A stretch of 64,000 nt of DNA from Sphingomonas sp. UV9. Its GTDB lineage: Bacteria; Pseudomonadota; Alphaproteobacteria; Sphingomonadales; Sphingomonadaceae. Below are positions 1-8,731 of this stretch, one piece after another. Positions within the stretch are counted from its first letter, which is position 1; each line of letters opens with the position of its first letter. The stretch covers positions 496,001 through 560,000 of the forward strand of contig NZ_SCIN01000003.1 in assembly GCF_004101245.1 (NCBI RefSeq), written 5' to 3'. The translations under genes were made by a program, and so were the position numbers. Below the pieces are notes generated by a model. That model was not told where the DNA came from. It was given only the letters and a program-made list of their open reading frames with translations, and did not search any database.

Positions 1-32
1 GCTGGGCGTCCGTCATGCGGACGAACCGCAAC

Positions 33-160
33 GATCCTCCCCCGCCAGGGGGAGGTGGCGCCGTAGGCGTCGGAGGGGGGAGGACACGCAACCGAGGTCG
101 TCGCCTACCGCCCCCTCCGTCTGGCAAGTGCCAGCCACCTCCCCCTTGCGGGGGAGGATC
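33..160. repeat. 128-bp palindromic repeat (C-rich hairpin pair)
   Basis: The outer arms at 33-59 and 134-160 are near-perfect inverted repeats, starting GATCCTCCCCC and ending GGGGGAGGATC. Each arm is itself a hairpin (CCTCCCCC, 4-nt loop, GGGGGAGG). The inner part has a further GGAGGGGG/CCCCCTCC pair. It fills the space left of the M24 peptidase stop codon, so it could also act as a 3' structure for that transcript. Bases 1-32 show nothing I can assign. Confidence 0.75.
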
Positions 161-182
161 GGAAACAGCGACTGTCGAACCC

Positions 183-1358
183 CTAGCCGAACGGGCGGTA
201 GATCGAGGGCTGCGGCTCGGTGAACCACGCCGCGCCGGTGTCCGTCACGTGGAAATGATCCTCGAGCCGGATGCCGAAGCGGTCGGGGATGACGATCATC
301 GGTTCGTTTGAAAAACACATGCCGGGCGCGAGCGGCGTGCGGTCGCCGCGGACGAGATAGGCGGGCTCGTGGATCGACAGGCCGATGCCGTGGCCGGTGC
401 GGTGCGGCAGGCCGGGGAGGCGGTAGTCGGGGCCGAGCCCGGCTTTCTCCAGCACCACGCGGGCCGCGGCGTCGATCGCTTCGCATGGCACGCCGGGCCG
501 GACCGCGTCGAATGCCGCGGCCTGCGCTTCGTGTTCGATGTCCCAGATCGCGCGCTCTTCGTCGCCGACGGTGCCGAACGCATACGTCCGCGTGATGTCG
601 GAATGATAGCCTTCGACCTGGCAGCCGGTGTCGATCAGCACGAGCTGGTCGTCTTCGAGCAGCTGGTCGCCGGGGATGCCGTGCGGGAAGGCAGTCGCCC
701 GGCCGAACTGGACCGCGCAGAAATACGAGCCCGACGATCCGATCGCACGATGCGCCTCGTCGATGAAGCGGATCACCGTGCTGGCGGCGATACCGGGGTG
801 GAGGATGCGCGCGGCGCGGCGCTGGATGTCGAGCGTCATAGCCTTGGCTTGCGACAGGAGCGCGATTTCGGCGGGGCTTTTGATCATCCGGCACGCGTCG
901 ATCACCGAGGCGCCGTCGCCGAGATCGAGGCCGGTGGCGGCGAGCGCGGTCGCCATGCCGTAGGGGAGTTGCGGGTCGATCAGCAGCGTGCCGTCGACGG
1001 CGTCGACCACAAGCGCGTACGGGCTCTCGTCTTCTTCCCAGAGCCGCAGGTCGGCGTCGATTTCGACCGCCGCCTCCAGCGAACCCTGTTCGAAGCGCGG
1101 ACAGATCAGGATCGGCTGGCCCTTAACCGGGAGGAGCAGCGCGACGAGCCGCTCGGTCGCGCCCCACGGGATACCGGCGAAATAGCGCAGGCTCGCCCCC
1201 GCACCGATCAGGATCGCGTCGGCGCCCGCCGCCTCGGTCAGCGCGCGCGCCTTGTCGAGCCGGGCGGCGCGTTCGGTCGACGTGATGCGCGGCGCCGGGG
1301 TCGCCCAGGGGGCAATGGTCGACAGTTCGTCGGCTATCGTTGATCCGCCGATGGTCAT
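183..1358 (-). CDS. M24-family Xaa-Pro dipeptidase/aminopeptidase
   Basis: 391 aa. A creatinase-like N-terminal domain is followed by a pita-bread metallopeptidase domain. The dinuclear metal ligands are visible in order: the two Asp of LIDTGCQVEGYHSDITRTYA, the His of HRTGHGIGLSIHE, the Glu of SNEPMIV and the Glu of RLEDHFHVT. The family cleaves Xaa-Pro (or hydroxyproline) dipeptides or N-terminal residues preceding Pro. No signal peptide, so cytoplasmic. The ATG overlaps the stop of the upstream dehydrogenase as ATGA (1355-1358), implying translational coupling. Context (hydroxyproline epimerase, deaminase, permease) suggests it liberates Pro/Hyp from imported peptides. The exact peptide preference is inferred. 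Confidence 0.9.
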   Translation of the reverse strand: MTIGGSTIADELSTIAPWATPAPRITSTERAARLDKARALTEAAGADAILIGAGASLRYFAGIPWGATERLVALLLPVKGQPILICPRFEQGSLEAAVEIDADLRLWEEDESPYALVVDAVDGTLLIDPQLPYGMATALAATGLDLGDGASVIDACRMIKSPAEIALLSQAKAMTLDIQRRAARILHPGIAASTVIRFIDEAHRAIGSSGSYFCAVQFGRATAFPHGIPGDQLLEDDQLVLIDTGCQVEGYHSDITRTYAFGTVGDEERAIWDIEHEAQAAAFDAVRPGVPCEAIDAAARVVLEKAGLGPDYRLPGLPHRTGHGIGLSIHEPAYLVRGDRTPLAPGMCFSNEPMIVIPDRFGIRLEDHFHVTDTGAAWFTEPQPSIYRPFG

Positions 1359-2608
1359 GCGTGATGTCCTTTCTGACTGAAGCGGGCTTTTTTGCCGAAG
1401 CGGTCGAGGTCGAACGGGGCGAGCGGCACCGCGGGCGTCTCGTCCGCGAGCATCGCCGCGACGAGGGTCGCGGTCACCGGGGCCAGCGTGAGCCCGAGAT
1501 GCTGATGCCCGAACGCATAGGCGAGATTCGCGTGGCGCGTCGAGCGGCCGATCGCGGGAAGATAGTCGGGCAGCGTCGGTCTGGCGCCCATCCAGCGCTC
1601 GAACGGCCCCTCGATCGGCAGGCCGAGCGTGCGGACGTGATGCTCGAGCCGGTCCCATTTGCGCGGATCGGGCGGGCCGTCGGGATCGCCGAGTTCGACG
1701 AAGCTCGCCGCCTGCACGCAATCGGCATAGCGCGTGACGATCATCGACCGATCCTCGAACACCAATGGTGGCAGGTCTGCGGGCCAGCCGTCGGCGCGCG
1801 CGCGGATGTGATAGCCGCGCTCGGCGATCATCGGTACGCGGTAGCCGAGCGGTTCGAGCAGCGTGCGCGAGCGGACGCCAGCGGTCACGAGTACGCGATC
1901 AACATCATGCCCGACGATGACGATCCGGTCGCCGTCTTCCGCCAGCGCTGCGGCTTGGCGGACGATCCGACCGCCCCGCGCCTCGACCGAGGCTTCGAGC
2001 GTCGTGGCGAGCCGGCGCAGGTCGGCGATCTGGCCGCTGCCCGAGAAGCGGATCGCGCCGCCGACCGGATCGGCCAGAAAGCCCAGCCGGCGGAGCAAGG
2101 CCGGGTCCGCGTCAGCGATGCGGGCGGTGCCGATCGCGGTGCGCGACCAGCGTTTGCGGCCAATTTGCGCACTGGTCGGCGTATCCCACACGACGATATG
2201 CCCGTCCTCGCGGAGCAGGTCGCGCGCGCCGAGCGTCTCGACCAGATCGCGCCACGCCGGCATCGCGCCCGCCAGCAGCGGAGTCAGCGCGGCGGTTCCA
2301 GCGGCGAAACGCGCCGGTGTCGAGGCGGCGATCAGCCGGGCGGCGAACGGCAGCCAGCGTCCCGCCATCGACAGGGGCAAACCTAGCGCGCCACCCACGC
2401 TGAACACGCGCTTCGGCACCGAGCGCAGCGCGGCGGGGGAGGCGAGCGGCTCGACCTGCTCGACCGCGATATGCCCGGCATTGCCCCAGGATGCGGCGTT
2501 GTAATCGGCGTCGGGGTCGAACACATTCACGCCGTGCCCGCGATCGAGGAGCGCGACGGCGCAGCTCAAGCCGACGACGCCGCCTCCCACTATACCGATC
2601 GTTTTCAA
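1355..2608 (-). CDS. FAD-dependent D-amino acid dehydrogenase, probable D-hydroxyproline dehydrogenase
   Basis: 417 aa, DadA/DAO-type flavoprotein. The N-terminal Rossmann FAD motif is GGGVVG (residues 8-13). The C-terminal part carries a second FAD-contact region with a PDYLPAIG segment. I chose a TTG start at 2608 because AGGAG lies six bases ahead; a GTG at 2626 would add six residues but has no better ribosome site. In hydroxyproline catabolism such an enzyme oxidises cis-4-hydroxy-D-proline to pyrroline-4-hydroxy-2-carboxylate, the substrate of the DHDPS-like deaminase encoded divergently. A general D-amino-acid dehydrogenase role is the alternative. The pathway assignment comes from the neighbours. 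Confidence 0.82.
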   Translation of the reverse strand: MKTIGIVGGGVVGLSCAVALLDRGHGVNVFDPDADYNAASWGNAGHIAVEQVEPLASPAALRSVPKRVFSVGGALGLPLSMAGRWLPFAARLIAASTPARFAAGTAALTPLLAGAMPAWRDLVETLGARDLLREDGHIVVWDTPTSAQIGRKRWSRTAIGTARIADADPALLRRLGFLADPVGGAIRFSGSGQIADLRRLATTLEASVEARGGRIVRQAAALAEDGDRIVIVGHDVDRVLVTAGVRSRTLLEPLGYRVPMIAERGYHIRARADGWPADLPPLVFEDRSMIVTRYADCVQAASFVELGDPDGPPDPRKWDRLEHHVRTLGLPIEGPFERWMGARPTLPDYLPAIGRSTRHANLAYAFGHQHLGLTLAPVTATLVAAMLADETPAVPLAPFDLDRFGKKARFSQKGHHA

Positions 2609-2643
2609 CCTATTCTCCTGTTGCACCGCATCAATCAGTTTCG

Positions 2644-2654
2644 TATACGGTATA
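2644..2654. promoter_or_regulatory. Palindrome in divergent promoter region, candidate GntR operator
   Basis: TATACGGTATA is an 11-bp palindrome within a TATATA-rich 76-bp gap between the divergently read dehydrogenase and deaminase genes. FCD-type GntR regulators usually bind short AT-rich palindromes in divergent promoters, and one is encoded four genes away. This is the only obvious regulatory gap for both arms. AGGAAGG at 2668-2674 is the ribosome site of the next gene. Confidence 0.4.
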
Positions 2655-2684
2655 TATATTGAAACGCAGGAAGGTCGATACAGA

Positions 2685-3587
2685 ATGTCCGTCGAGTGGA
2701 AGGGTGTATTTCCGGCCGTAACGACTCAGATCCGCGAGGACCTGACGGTCGATCTTGCCGATACGCAACGTGTCGTCGACGATCTCATCCGCGACGGTGT
2801 GACCGGGGTGATCGCGCTCGGCACGGTCGGCGAGAATAACTCGTTCGACTATGATGAAAAGGTCGAAGTGCTGACCGCGATCGTCGAGGCGGTCGACGGC
2901 CGCGTGCCGGTCATCACCGGCGTCTCGGAATATGATACGCGCCGCGCGGTGCGGTATGCGCAAGCCGCCGAGAAGGTCGGCGCGGACGGTCTGATGCTGT
3001 TGCCGCCGATGGTCTATGTGCCCAAGCCGCACGAACTGGTCGAGCATTTCAAGGGCGTCGCAAATGCGGTCGGCCTGCCGATCATGCTGTACAACAACCC
3101 GCCCGCGTACCGGACCCAGATCGACAACGAGGTGCTCGCGGCGCTGGTCGACGTGACGAACATTGTCGCGGTCAAGGAATCGGCGCCCGACACGCGGCGC
3201 TTCACCGACGTGAAGACGGCGTTCGGCGATCGGTACGTGCTGTTCGCGGGGCTCGACGACGTCGCGCTCGAGGGGCTGTATCTGGGAGCGCAGGGCTGGG
3301 TGTCCGGACTCACCAACGCGTTTCCGCGGGAATCGGTCGAGCTGGTCAACGCGTTCCAGCGCGGCGATCATGCCAAGGCGATGGAGATCTATCGCTGGTT
3401 CATGCCGCTGCTCCATCTCGATGCCGAGCATGACCTGGTCCAGTCGATCAAGCTCGCCGAGCAAGTGATGGGGCGTGGCTCCGAACGCGTCCTGCCACCG
3501 CGCTATCCGCTCATCGGTGCGCGTCGGGCCGAGGTGATCGCGATGGTCGAGCAGGCCGCGGCGACGCGCCCGACGCTCTCGGCCTGA
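2685..3587 (+). CDS. DHDPS-family aldolase/deaminase, probable 1-pyrroline-4-hydroxy-2-carboxylate deaminase
   Basis: 300 aa TIM-barrel protein of the DapA/NAL superfamily. The Schiff-base lysine is K164 in VAVKESAPD and the conserved tyrosine is Y136 in LYNNPP. The N-terminal substrate loop reads LGTVGENN rather than the GTTGE of true DapA. In bacterial hydroxyproline degradation a member of this family deaminates 4-hydroxy-1-pyrroline-2-carboxylate to 2-ketoglutarate semialdehyde. Its stop overlaps the epimerase start (TGATG), so the two are coupled. A different keto-acid aldolase activity remains possible on sequence alone; adjacency to the epimerase makes the hydroxyproline role the best reading. 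Confidence 0.85.
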   Translation: MSVEWKGVFPAVTTQIREDLTVDLADTQRVVDDLIRDGVTGVIALGTVGENNSFDYDEKVEVLTAIVEAVDGRVPVITGVSEYDTRRAVRYAQAAEKVGADGLMLLPPMVYVPKPHELVEHFKGVANAVGLPIMLYNNPPAYRTQIDNEVLAALVDVTNIVAVKESAPDTRRFTDVKTAFGDRYVLFAGLDDVALEGLYLGAQGWVSGLTNAFPRESVELVNAFQRGDHAKAMEIYRWFMPLLHLDAEHDLVQSIKLAEQVMGRGSERVLPPRYPLIGARRAEVIAMVEQAAATRPTLSA

Positions 3588-4585
3588 TGCGCCACACCTT
3601 CTTCTGCATCGACGGCCACACGGCCGGTAATCCGGTCCGCCTCGTCGCGGGCGGGGCGCCGTTGCTGAAGGGGGCGTCGATGTCGGAGCGGCGGCAGGAC
3701 TTCCTGAACCGGTTCGACTGGATCAGGACCGGGCTCTGCTTCGAACCGCGCGGGCACGACATGATGTCGGGCGGGTTCCTCTACCCGCCGACGCGTGACG
3801 ACACCGATATCGGCATATTGTTCATCGAGACGAGCGGATGCCTGCCGATGTGCGGGCACGGCACGATCGGGATGGTGACGTTCGGGCTCGAACACGGGCT
3901 GATCCAGCCTGCGGTGCCGGGCCGGTTGCGGATCGAGGTGCCGGCGGGCGTGATCGACGTTGCCTACGAGACGCGGGGCGCGAAGGTGACGTCGGTACGG
4001 ATCACCAACGTCCCGTCCTACGTCGCGGCGCGCGGGATCGCCGTCGATATCGAGGGGATCGGGCCGCTCGTCATCGACGTGGCCTATGGCGGCAATTATT
4101 ACGCGATCGTCGAGCGGCAGGGGCGCTATACCGGCCTCGACGACCTGGGTGCCGCGGAGATCATCGCGCTCAGCGGCCGCGTTCGCGAGGCGGTGCGGGC
4201 CAAGTTCGAACCCGTCCACCCGCTCGACCCGACGATCCGCGGCGTGAGCCACGTGCTGTGGGCGGACGTGCCGCGCCATGACGGCGCGGATGGCCGCAAC
4301 GCAGTATTCTACGGCGACAAGGCGATCGACCGCAGCCCGTGCGGCACCGGCACCTCCGCTCGGCTCGCGCATCTCGCCGACAAGGGGCGTTTGTCGGTCG
4401 GCGACCGGTTCGTCCACGAAAGCTATATCGGCAGCCGCTTCATCGGCCGTGTCGAGGCCGAGACTACGCTCGGCGACACCCCCGCGATCATCCCGTCGAT
4501 CGAGGGATCGGCGGTCGCGACGGGGTTCAACACGATCTGGATCGACCGCGAGGATGCCTTCTGGGAAGGGTTCCAAGTTTCGTGA
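3587..4585 (+). CDS. 4-hydroxyproline 2-epimerase (proline racemase family)
   Basis: 332 aa, proline racemase fold. Both catalytic cysteines are present: C89 in LPMCGHGT and C252 in RSPCGTGTSA. A pair of cysteines marks racemases/epimerases; the related trans-3-hydroxyproline dehydratases have Thr in place of one. The enzyme would convert trans-4-hydroxy-L-proline to cis-4-hydroxy-D-proline, feeding the divergently encoded flavin dehydrogenase. Start ATG overlaps the preceding stop by one base. Proline racemase is the alternative, but the linked deaminase and dehydrogenase favour hydroxyproline. Confidence 0.88.
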   Translation: MRHTFFCIDGHTAGNPVRLVAGGAPLLKGASMSERRQDFLNRFDWIRTGLCFEPRGHDMMSGGFLYPPTRDDTDIGILFIETSGCLPMCGHGTIGMVTFGLEHGLIQPAVPGRLRIEVPAGVIDVAYETRGAKVTSVRITNVPSYVAARGIAVDIEGIGPLVIDVAYGGNYYAIVERQGRYTGLDDLGAAEIIALSGRVREAVRAKFEPVHPLDPTIRGVSHVLWADVPRHDGADGRNAVFYGDKAIDRSPCGTGTSARLAHLADKGRLSVGDRFVHESYIGSRFIGRVEAETTLGDTPAIIPSIEGSAVATGFNTIWIDREDAFWEGFQVS

Positions 4586-4648
4586 GCCGTTTTTCATGAA
4601 GTGTAGGCTATGCTGGTGCAGCACTTCTGCCCCCGGAGCCTTCTTCCT

Positions 4649-5302
4649 ATGAGTATCGTCGTCCGCACGCTGTCCGAACAGGTGTTCGAGATCGTCCGCG
4701 AACAGATCGTCACGGGCAAGCTCGCGGGGCATACCGCGATCCGCCAGGATGCGCTGGCGACCGAACTCGGGGTCAGCAAGATCCCGCTGCGCGAGGCACT
4801 TGCGCGGCTCGAGCAGGAGGGCCTGCTGACCAGCCACGCCAATCGCGGCTATTCGGTCCAGCCGATGTCGGCGGACGAGGCGGACGACATCTTCGCGCTC
4901 CGCCTCAGCATCGAGCCGCAGGCGGCGGCTTATGCGTCGACCGTCGCGAACGATTCGGATCGCGCGATCGCCATCCTTGCGTTTGAGGAACTCGACAACG
5001 CCGCGAGCGAGCGGCTGGCTGAGGTCGCGATCCGCAACCGCGTGTTCCACACCGCGCTCGTCCGGCCCGGCCGTCGCCTGCTGACCACGCAGATGGTCGA
5101 GCGGCTGGCGATCCTCGCCGAGCGCTATGTCGTCGCGCATCTGCGGCCGGCGGGGCGTGAGGATCGCGCGCATCTCGAGCATCGCCAGTTGCTCGACGCA
5201 TGGCTCGCGCGCGACGACGATCGCATGCTGACGCTGCTGACCAGCCATATTCAATCGACGCTGACCGACCTGCGCTTCCAGTTCGTAACAGCGCGCGACT
5301 AG
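4649..5302 (+). CDS. GntR-family transcriptional regulator (FadR/FCD subfamily)
   Basis: 217 aa. The N-terminal winged helix (about residues 7-70) includes the recognition helix LATELGVSKIPLREALARLE. A C-terminal all-helical FCD ligand domain follows (about 80-205). The start at 4649 is chosen for GGAG at 4635-4638; an in-frame ATG at 4610 lacks a site. It sits between the epimerase and permease genes on the same strand, so it is probably the local regulator of the hydroxyproline genes. FCD proteins typically bind carboxylates or amino-acid-derived ligands. A TTCATGAA palindrome at 4593-4600 could be an autoregulatory site, but this is weak. Confidence 0.87.
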   Translation: MSIVVRTLSEQVFEIVREQIVTGKLAGHTAIRQDALATELGVSKIPLREALARLEQEGLLTSHANRGYSVQPMSADEADDIFALRLSIEPQAAAYASTVANDSDRAIAILAFEELDNAASERLAEVAIRNRVFHTALVRPGRRLLTTQMVERLAILAERYVVAHLRPAGREDRAHLEHRQLLDAWLARDDDRMLTLLTSHIQSTLTDLRFQFVTARD

Positions 5303-5323
5303 AGATCACAACCGGGGATGGGC

Positions 5324-6733
5324 ATGTTTGGACCGCGTAAATCGTTCGAATCGTCAGCCCATAGCCAGGAACACAGCCTCGCCAAGACGCTGAGCTGGCC
5401 GCATCTGATCGCGCTCGGGGTGGGCGCGATCGTCGGCACCGGGATCTATACGCTGGTCGGCGTCGGCGCCGAACGCGCGGGGCCGGGCGTGATCCTCGCC
5501 TTCGTGATCTGCGGCGTGATCTGCGCGTGCGCCGCGCTCGCCTACACCGAACTCGCGACGCTGATCCCCGCCGCCGGGAGCGCGTACACGTTCAGCTACA
5601 CCGCGCTGGGCGAGGGTATCGCCTGGGTGGTCGGCTGGAGCCTGATCCTCGAATATTCGCTGGCGTGTTCGACGGTCGCGGTCGGCTGGTCGGGCTATCT
5701 GGTCGGCTGGATCGAGGCGGCGGGGATCCACCTGCCGCAAGCGTTGCTGGTCGGGCCGCATGGCGGCGGGCTCGTCAACATGCCGGCGGTGTTGGTGTCG
5801 CTTGGCGTGATGGGGATGCTGATCCTCGGGACGCGGCAGAGCGCGACGCTGAACATCGTGCTGGTGCTGATCAAGCTCGTCGCGCTGACGGTGTTCGTGA
5901 TCTACGCGGCGCCCGCGTTCAAGGCCGACAACCTCCACCCGTTCATGCCCTACGGCTTCGGATCGACCGAGGTCGGCGGGCACAAGCGCGGCGTGATGGC
6001 GGCCGCGGCGATCGTGTTCTTCGCCTTCTACGGCTTCGATGCGGTGGCGACCTCGGCGGAGGAGACCAAGAATCCCAAGCGCGACCTGACGATCGGCATC
6101 GTCGGTTCGATGCTGGTCTGCACGGTGATTTACATGGCGGTGGCGGTCAGCGCGATCGGCGCGGTGCCGTTCACGCAGCTCGCCAATTCGCCCGAGCCGC
6201 TCGCGCTGGTGCTGCGCCAGTTGAGCCAGCCGTTCGCGGCGCAGATCATCGCGCTGGCGGCGGTGATCGCGCTGCCGTCGGTGATCCTGGTGATGATGTA
6301 CGGGCAGAGCCGGATCTTCTTCGTGATGGCGCGCGACGGCCTGCTCCCGCGCGGTCTCGCCAAGGTCAGCAAGCGGACCGGATCGCCGACGCTGATCACG
6401 CTGCTGACCGGGTTGTCGATCGCCGCGGTCGCGGGCTTCTTCCGGCTCGACGAGATTGCCGAACTCGCCAATGCGGGGACGCTGATCGCGTTCATCTCGG
6501 TGGGCGTGTGCCTGATGGTGCTGCGCCGCACCGCGCCGCATCTGCCGCGCCTGTTCCGTTGCCCGGCCGCGTATGTGGTCGGCGCGGTGACCGTGCTCGG
6601 CTGCCTGTATCTGCTGGCGAGCTTGCCGACGTCGACGCTCGTGCGCTTCGTCATCTGGAATGCCGCCGGGCTGGCGCTCTACTTCGTTTATGGTCGGCGG
6701 AAGAGCGCCGTAGGGCAAGGAGTGTCGGTCTAG
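5324..6733 (+). CDS. APC-superfamily amino acid permease
   Basis: 469 aa with about 12 hydrophobic helices. The APC signature near the N-terminus reads ALGVGAIVGTGIYTLVG, and a conserved segment AFYGFDAVATSAEETKNP lies near residue 230. The protein resembles the cationic/neutral amino acid transporter (YfnA-like) branch. I start at ATG 5324, placed six bases after GGGG; ATG 5318 overlaps that site. It lies 21 bases after the GntR gene, so a proline/hydroxyproline uptake role is inferred, not shown. Its TAG stop interleaves with the stop of the convergent MFS gene in the four bases CTAG. Confidence 0.88.
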   Translation: MFGPRKSFESSAHSQEHSLAKTLSWPHLIALGVGAIVGTGIYTLVGVGAERAGPGVILAFVICGVICACAALAYTELATLIPAAGSAYTFSYTALGEGIAWVVGWSLILEYSLACSTVAVGWSGYLVGWIEAAGIHLPQALLVGPHGGGLVNMPAVLVSLGVMGMLILGTRQSATLNIVLVLIKLVALTVFVIYAAPAFKADNLHPFMPYGFGSTEVGGHKRGVMAAAAIVFFAFYGFDAVATSAEETKNPKRDLTIGIVGSMLVCTVIYMAVAVSAIGAVPFTQLANSPEPLALVLRQLSQPFAAQIIALAAVIALPSVILVMMYGQSRIFFVMARDGLLPRGLAKVSKRTGSPTLITLLTGLSIAAVAGFFRLDEIAELANAGTLIAFISVGVCLMVLRRTAPHLPRLFRCPAAYVVGAVTVLGCLYLLASLPTSTLVRFVIWNAAGLALYFVYGRRKSAVGQGVSV

Positions 6734-7974
6734 GGCGTGGGCGGCTGCTCGGCGCCGGCGTGGCGTGCGCGGAAGAGTTTGCCGCCTTCGACGGCGTAGA
6801 CGACCGCCAGGACACCCAGGCCGATCGCGAGATATCCGATCGCCAGGGGATAGGTGGTGCCGTTATAGGACTGCCCGATCAGCGACCCGACGATCACTGC
6901 GCCGACGCTGGTGATGAACCCCTGGATCGACGAGGCGGTCCCCGCGATATGCCCTACCGGCTCCATCGCCATGGCACCGAAATTGGAGCCGCACAGGCCG
7001 ATACAGGTCATGCTCAGCGCCTGGAACAGCATGTAGGTCCACAGCGATTCCAGCCCGGTCGCGATCACGCCGATATGCAGCAGCGACAGGCCGATCAGCG
7101 CGAATACCGCGGCTTGCGAGATCAGTCGCGTCCCCAGGCGCTCGACCAGCCGACTGTTGGCGAACGATGCACACCCCATCGAAAAGGCGCAGACCGCGAA
7201 CAGGATGGTGAAACGCTCGCCGGCATGAAACTCGTCGACGAAGATCTGCTGGGCCGATGACACAAAGGCGATGATGCCGCCGAAGGTCATCGACGCGGCG
7301 ACCGCATATCCCGCCGAGAACCTGTTCGTCAGCGTCAGCGTGTAGGCGGCGCGCAGTGCGCCGAGCGACAAGGGAGTCCGACGGTCGACCGGCAGTGATT
7401 CTCCGAGCCGGATAGCGGACCAGGCGAGTACCAGCGCCGCAAACCCGGCCAGGGCATAGAAGATGAACCGCCACGGACCGAACGCCAGCAGCAGCTGGCC
7501 GAGGCTGGGCGCCATGATCGGCACGAGGAAGAAGATCATCTGCGCCACCGACAGCGTGCGCGCCATCTGGCGTCCGGAATAGCGGTCGCGGACGATCGCG
7601 ACGGCGAGCACGCGCGTGGAGGCGGACATCAGCCCCTGGAGGACACGGGCGCCGAGCAACGCGGCGAAGGTCTGCGATCCGGCGGCGAAGATGCTGGCTG
7701 CGACGAAGTCGGCGAGCGTCACCAGCAGGATCGGCTTGCGCCCGTACCGATCCGCCAACGGACCGTAGACGAGCTGGCCAGCGCCGAACCCGAGCATGTA
7801 CGCGGTGATGATCCATTGCCGGTGGTTGGCGGTGGCGATGCCGAGCTGATGGCCGATATCCGCGAGCGCGGGCAGCATCAGGTCGACGCCGAGCGCGTTG
7901 ACCGCCATCAGCGCCGCGACGAAGGCGATGAATTCGCCGGGTTGCATCAAGGGGGCGGAGGTTTTGTCGGTCAT
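6730..7974 (-). CDS. MFS drug efflux transporter, Bcr/CflA family
   Basis: 414 aa, about 12 transmembrane helices. The DHA1 signature between helices 2 and 3 reads GPLADRYGRKPIL, and helix 1 carries the family motif ALGVDLMLPAL. Bcr/CflA pumps export small drugs by proton antiport from the inner membrane. It is read leftward 129 bases downstream of the TetR gene and may be in its operon. The intervening 7975-8103 holds no gene. Substrate cannot be told from sequence. Confidence 0.88.
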   Translation of the reverse strand: MTDKTSAPLMQPGEFIAFVAALMAVNALGVDLMLPALADIGHQLGIATANHRQWIITAYMLGFGAGQLVYGPLADRYGRKPILLVTLADFVAASIFAAGSQTFAALLGARVLQGLMSASTRVLAVAIVRDRYSGRQMARTLSVAQMIFFLVPIMAPSLGQLLLAFGPWRFIFYALAGFAALVLAWSAIRLGESLPVDRRTPLSLGALRAAYTLTLTNRFSAGYAVAASMTFGGIIAFVSSAQQIFVDEFHAGERFTILFAVCAFSMGCASFANSRLVERLGTRLISQAAVFALIGLSLLHIGVIATGLESLWTYMLFQALSMTCIGLCGSNFGAMAMEPVGHIAGTASSIQGFITSVGAVIVGSLIGQSYNGTTYPLAIGYLAIGLGVLAVVYAVEGGKLFRARHAGAEQPPTP

Positions 7975-8103
7975 CGGGTTCGCCTAGGTCGCAAACGCTG
8001 CGAAGGCCATGTGAATGACGGATCGCGGCGATCGGTTCCGGTTCGCGGATCGGTTGCCGCCGCCGCCGGTCAATCGGGTTCGTATGCCGACGCGGTCGCC
8101 GGG

Positions 8104-8712
8104 TTATCGGGGCGGGAGCGTCATACCCAATAACCGACGCGTGGTTCTGAGCGCGGTCTCGAACGGATCCTGCGTGCGGACGATCTTGACCATCACGCTG
8201 GCCCCGAGCCACAGATGATAGAGCGATGCGGCGAGTTCGGCCGGTGGCTCGACCGTGGAGAGCGAGCGGTCCGCCACGCCGGCCTCGATCGCTTCGGCCA
8301 TGCGCGCCACGATGCCGGTCGTCCCGGCCTTCAGGGCGAGGCGCATCGGCTCGGACAGATCGGCGACTTCGGCACCCAGCTTCACGGCGAGGCAGCGCCC
8401 CTGGCACTCGAACGCCCCCTGGGTCTCGCGCCATGCCGCGAAATACAGCATCAGTCGCTCCGCCGCGGTCAGGCCGGGCTTGGCGAACAGCACGTCCATG
8501 TCGTCGTGATAGCCCTCGAAATAGGCCGAGAGCATGGCCTCGCCGAATGCGTCCTTCGAAGCGAAATAATGGTAGAACGACCCCTTGGGGACGCCCGCCT
8601 CCTTCAGGATTTCGGTCAGGCCGACGGCGGAAAAGCCCTTGCGGCTCATGATCCTCTGGCCCGCCGCCAGGATCGTCGATCGTGAGCCGGGTTCGTGTTC
8701 TGAAGGTACCAT
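8104..8712 (-). CDS. TetR-family regulator, NemR-like
   Basis: 202 aa. The helix-turn-helix is in residues 25-55 (GLTEILKEAGVPKGSFYHYF). The core contains ECQGRCLAVKLGAEVADLS with C103 and C107. E. coli NemR has its redox/electrophile-sensing cysteine (C106) in the equivalent region, so a similar sensing role is inferred. The ATG at 8712 follows a GGGAG site; an upstream in-frame ATG at 8802 would run through the operator. Two matching palindromes upstream (8732-8746, 8831-8845) would allow control of itself, the MFS gene behind it and the divergent DJ-1-like gene. Confidence 0.88.
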   Translation of the reverse strand: MVPSEHEPGSRSTILAAGQRIMSRKGFSAVGLTEILKEAGVPKGSFYHYFASKDAFGEAMLSAYFEGYHDDMDVLFAKPGLTAAERLMLYFAAWRETQGAFECQGRCLAVKLGAEVADLSEPMRLALKAGTTGIVARMAEAIEAGVADRSLSTVEPPAELAASLYHLWLGASVMVKIVRTQDPFETALRTTRRLLGMTLPPR

Positions 8713-8731
8713 GGCACTCCCTATCGAGCCA

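Noticed and set aside
33..160. Possible CRISPR or short tandem array
   Set aside because: The repeats are inverted rather than direct, with only two arms and no spacers; no cas gene is in the window.
3503..5254. Long antisense frame over the epimerase and GntR genes, and similar ones at 5354-6718, 23241-25544 and 41913-43250
   Set aside because: All are low-complexity Arg/Asp/His-rich shadows of real genes; none has a ribosome site or domain.
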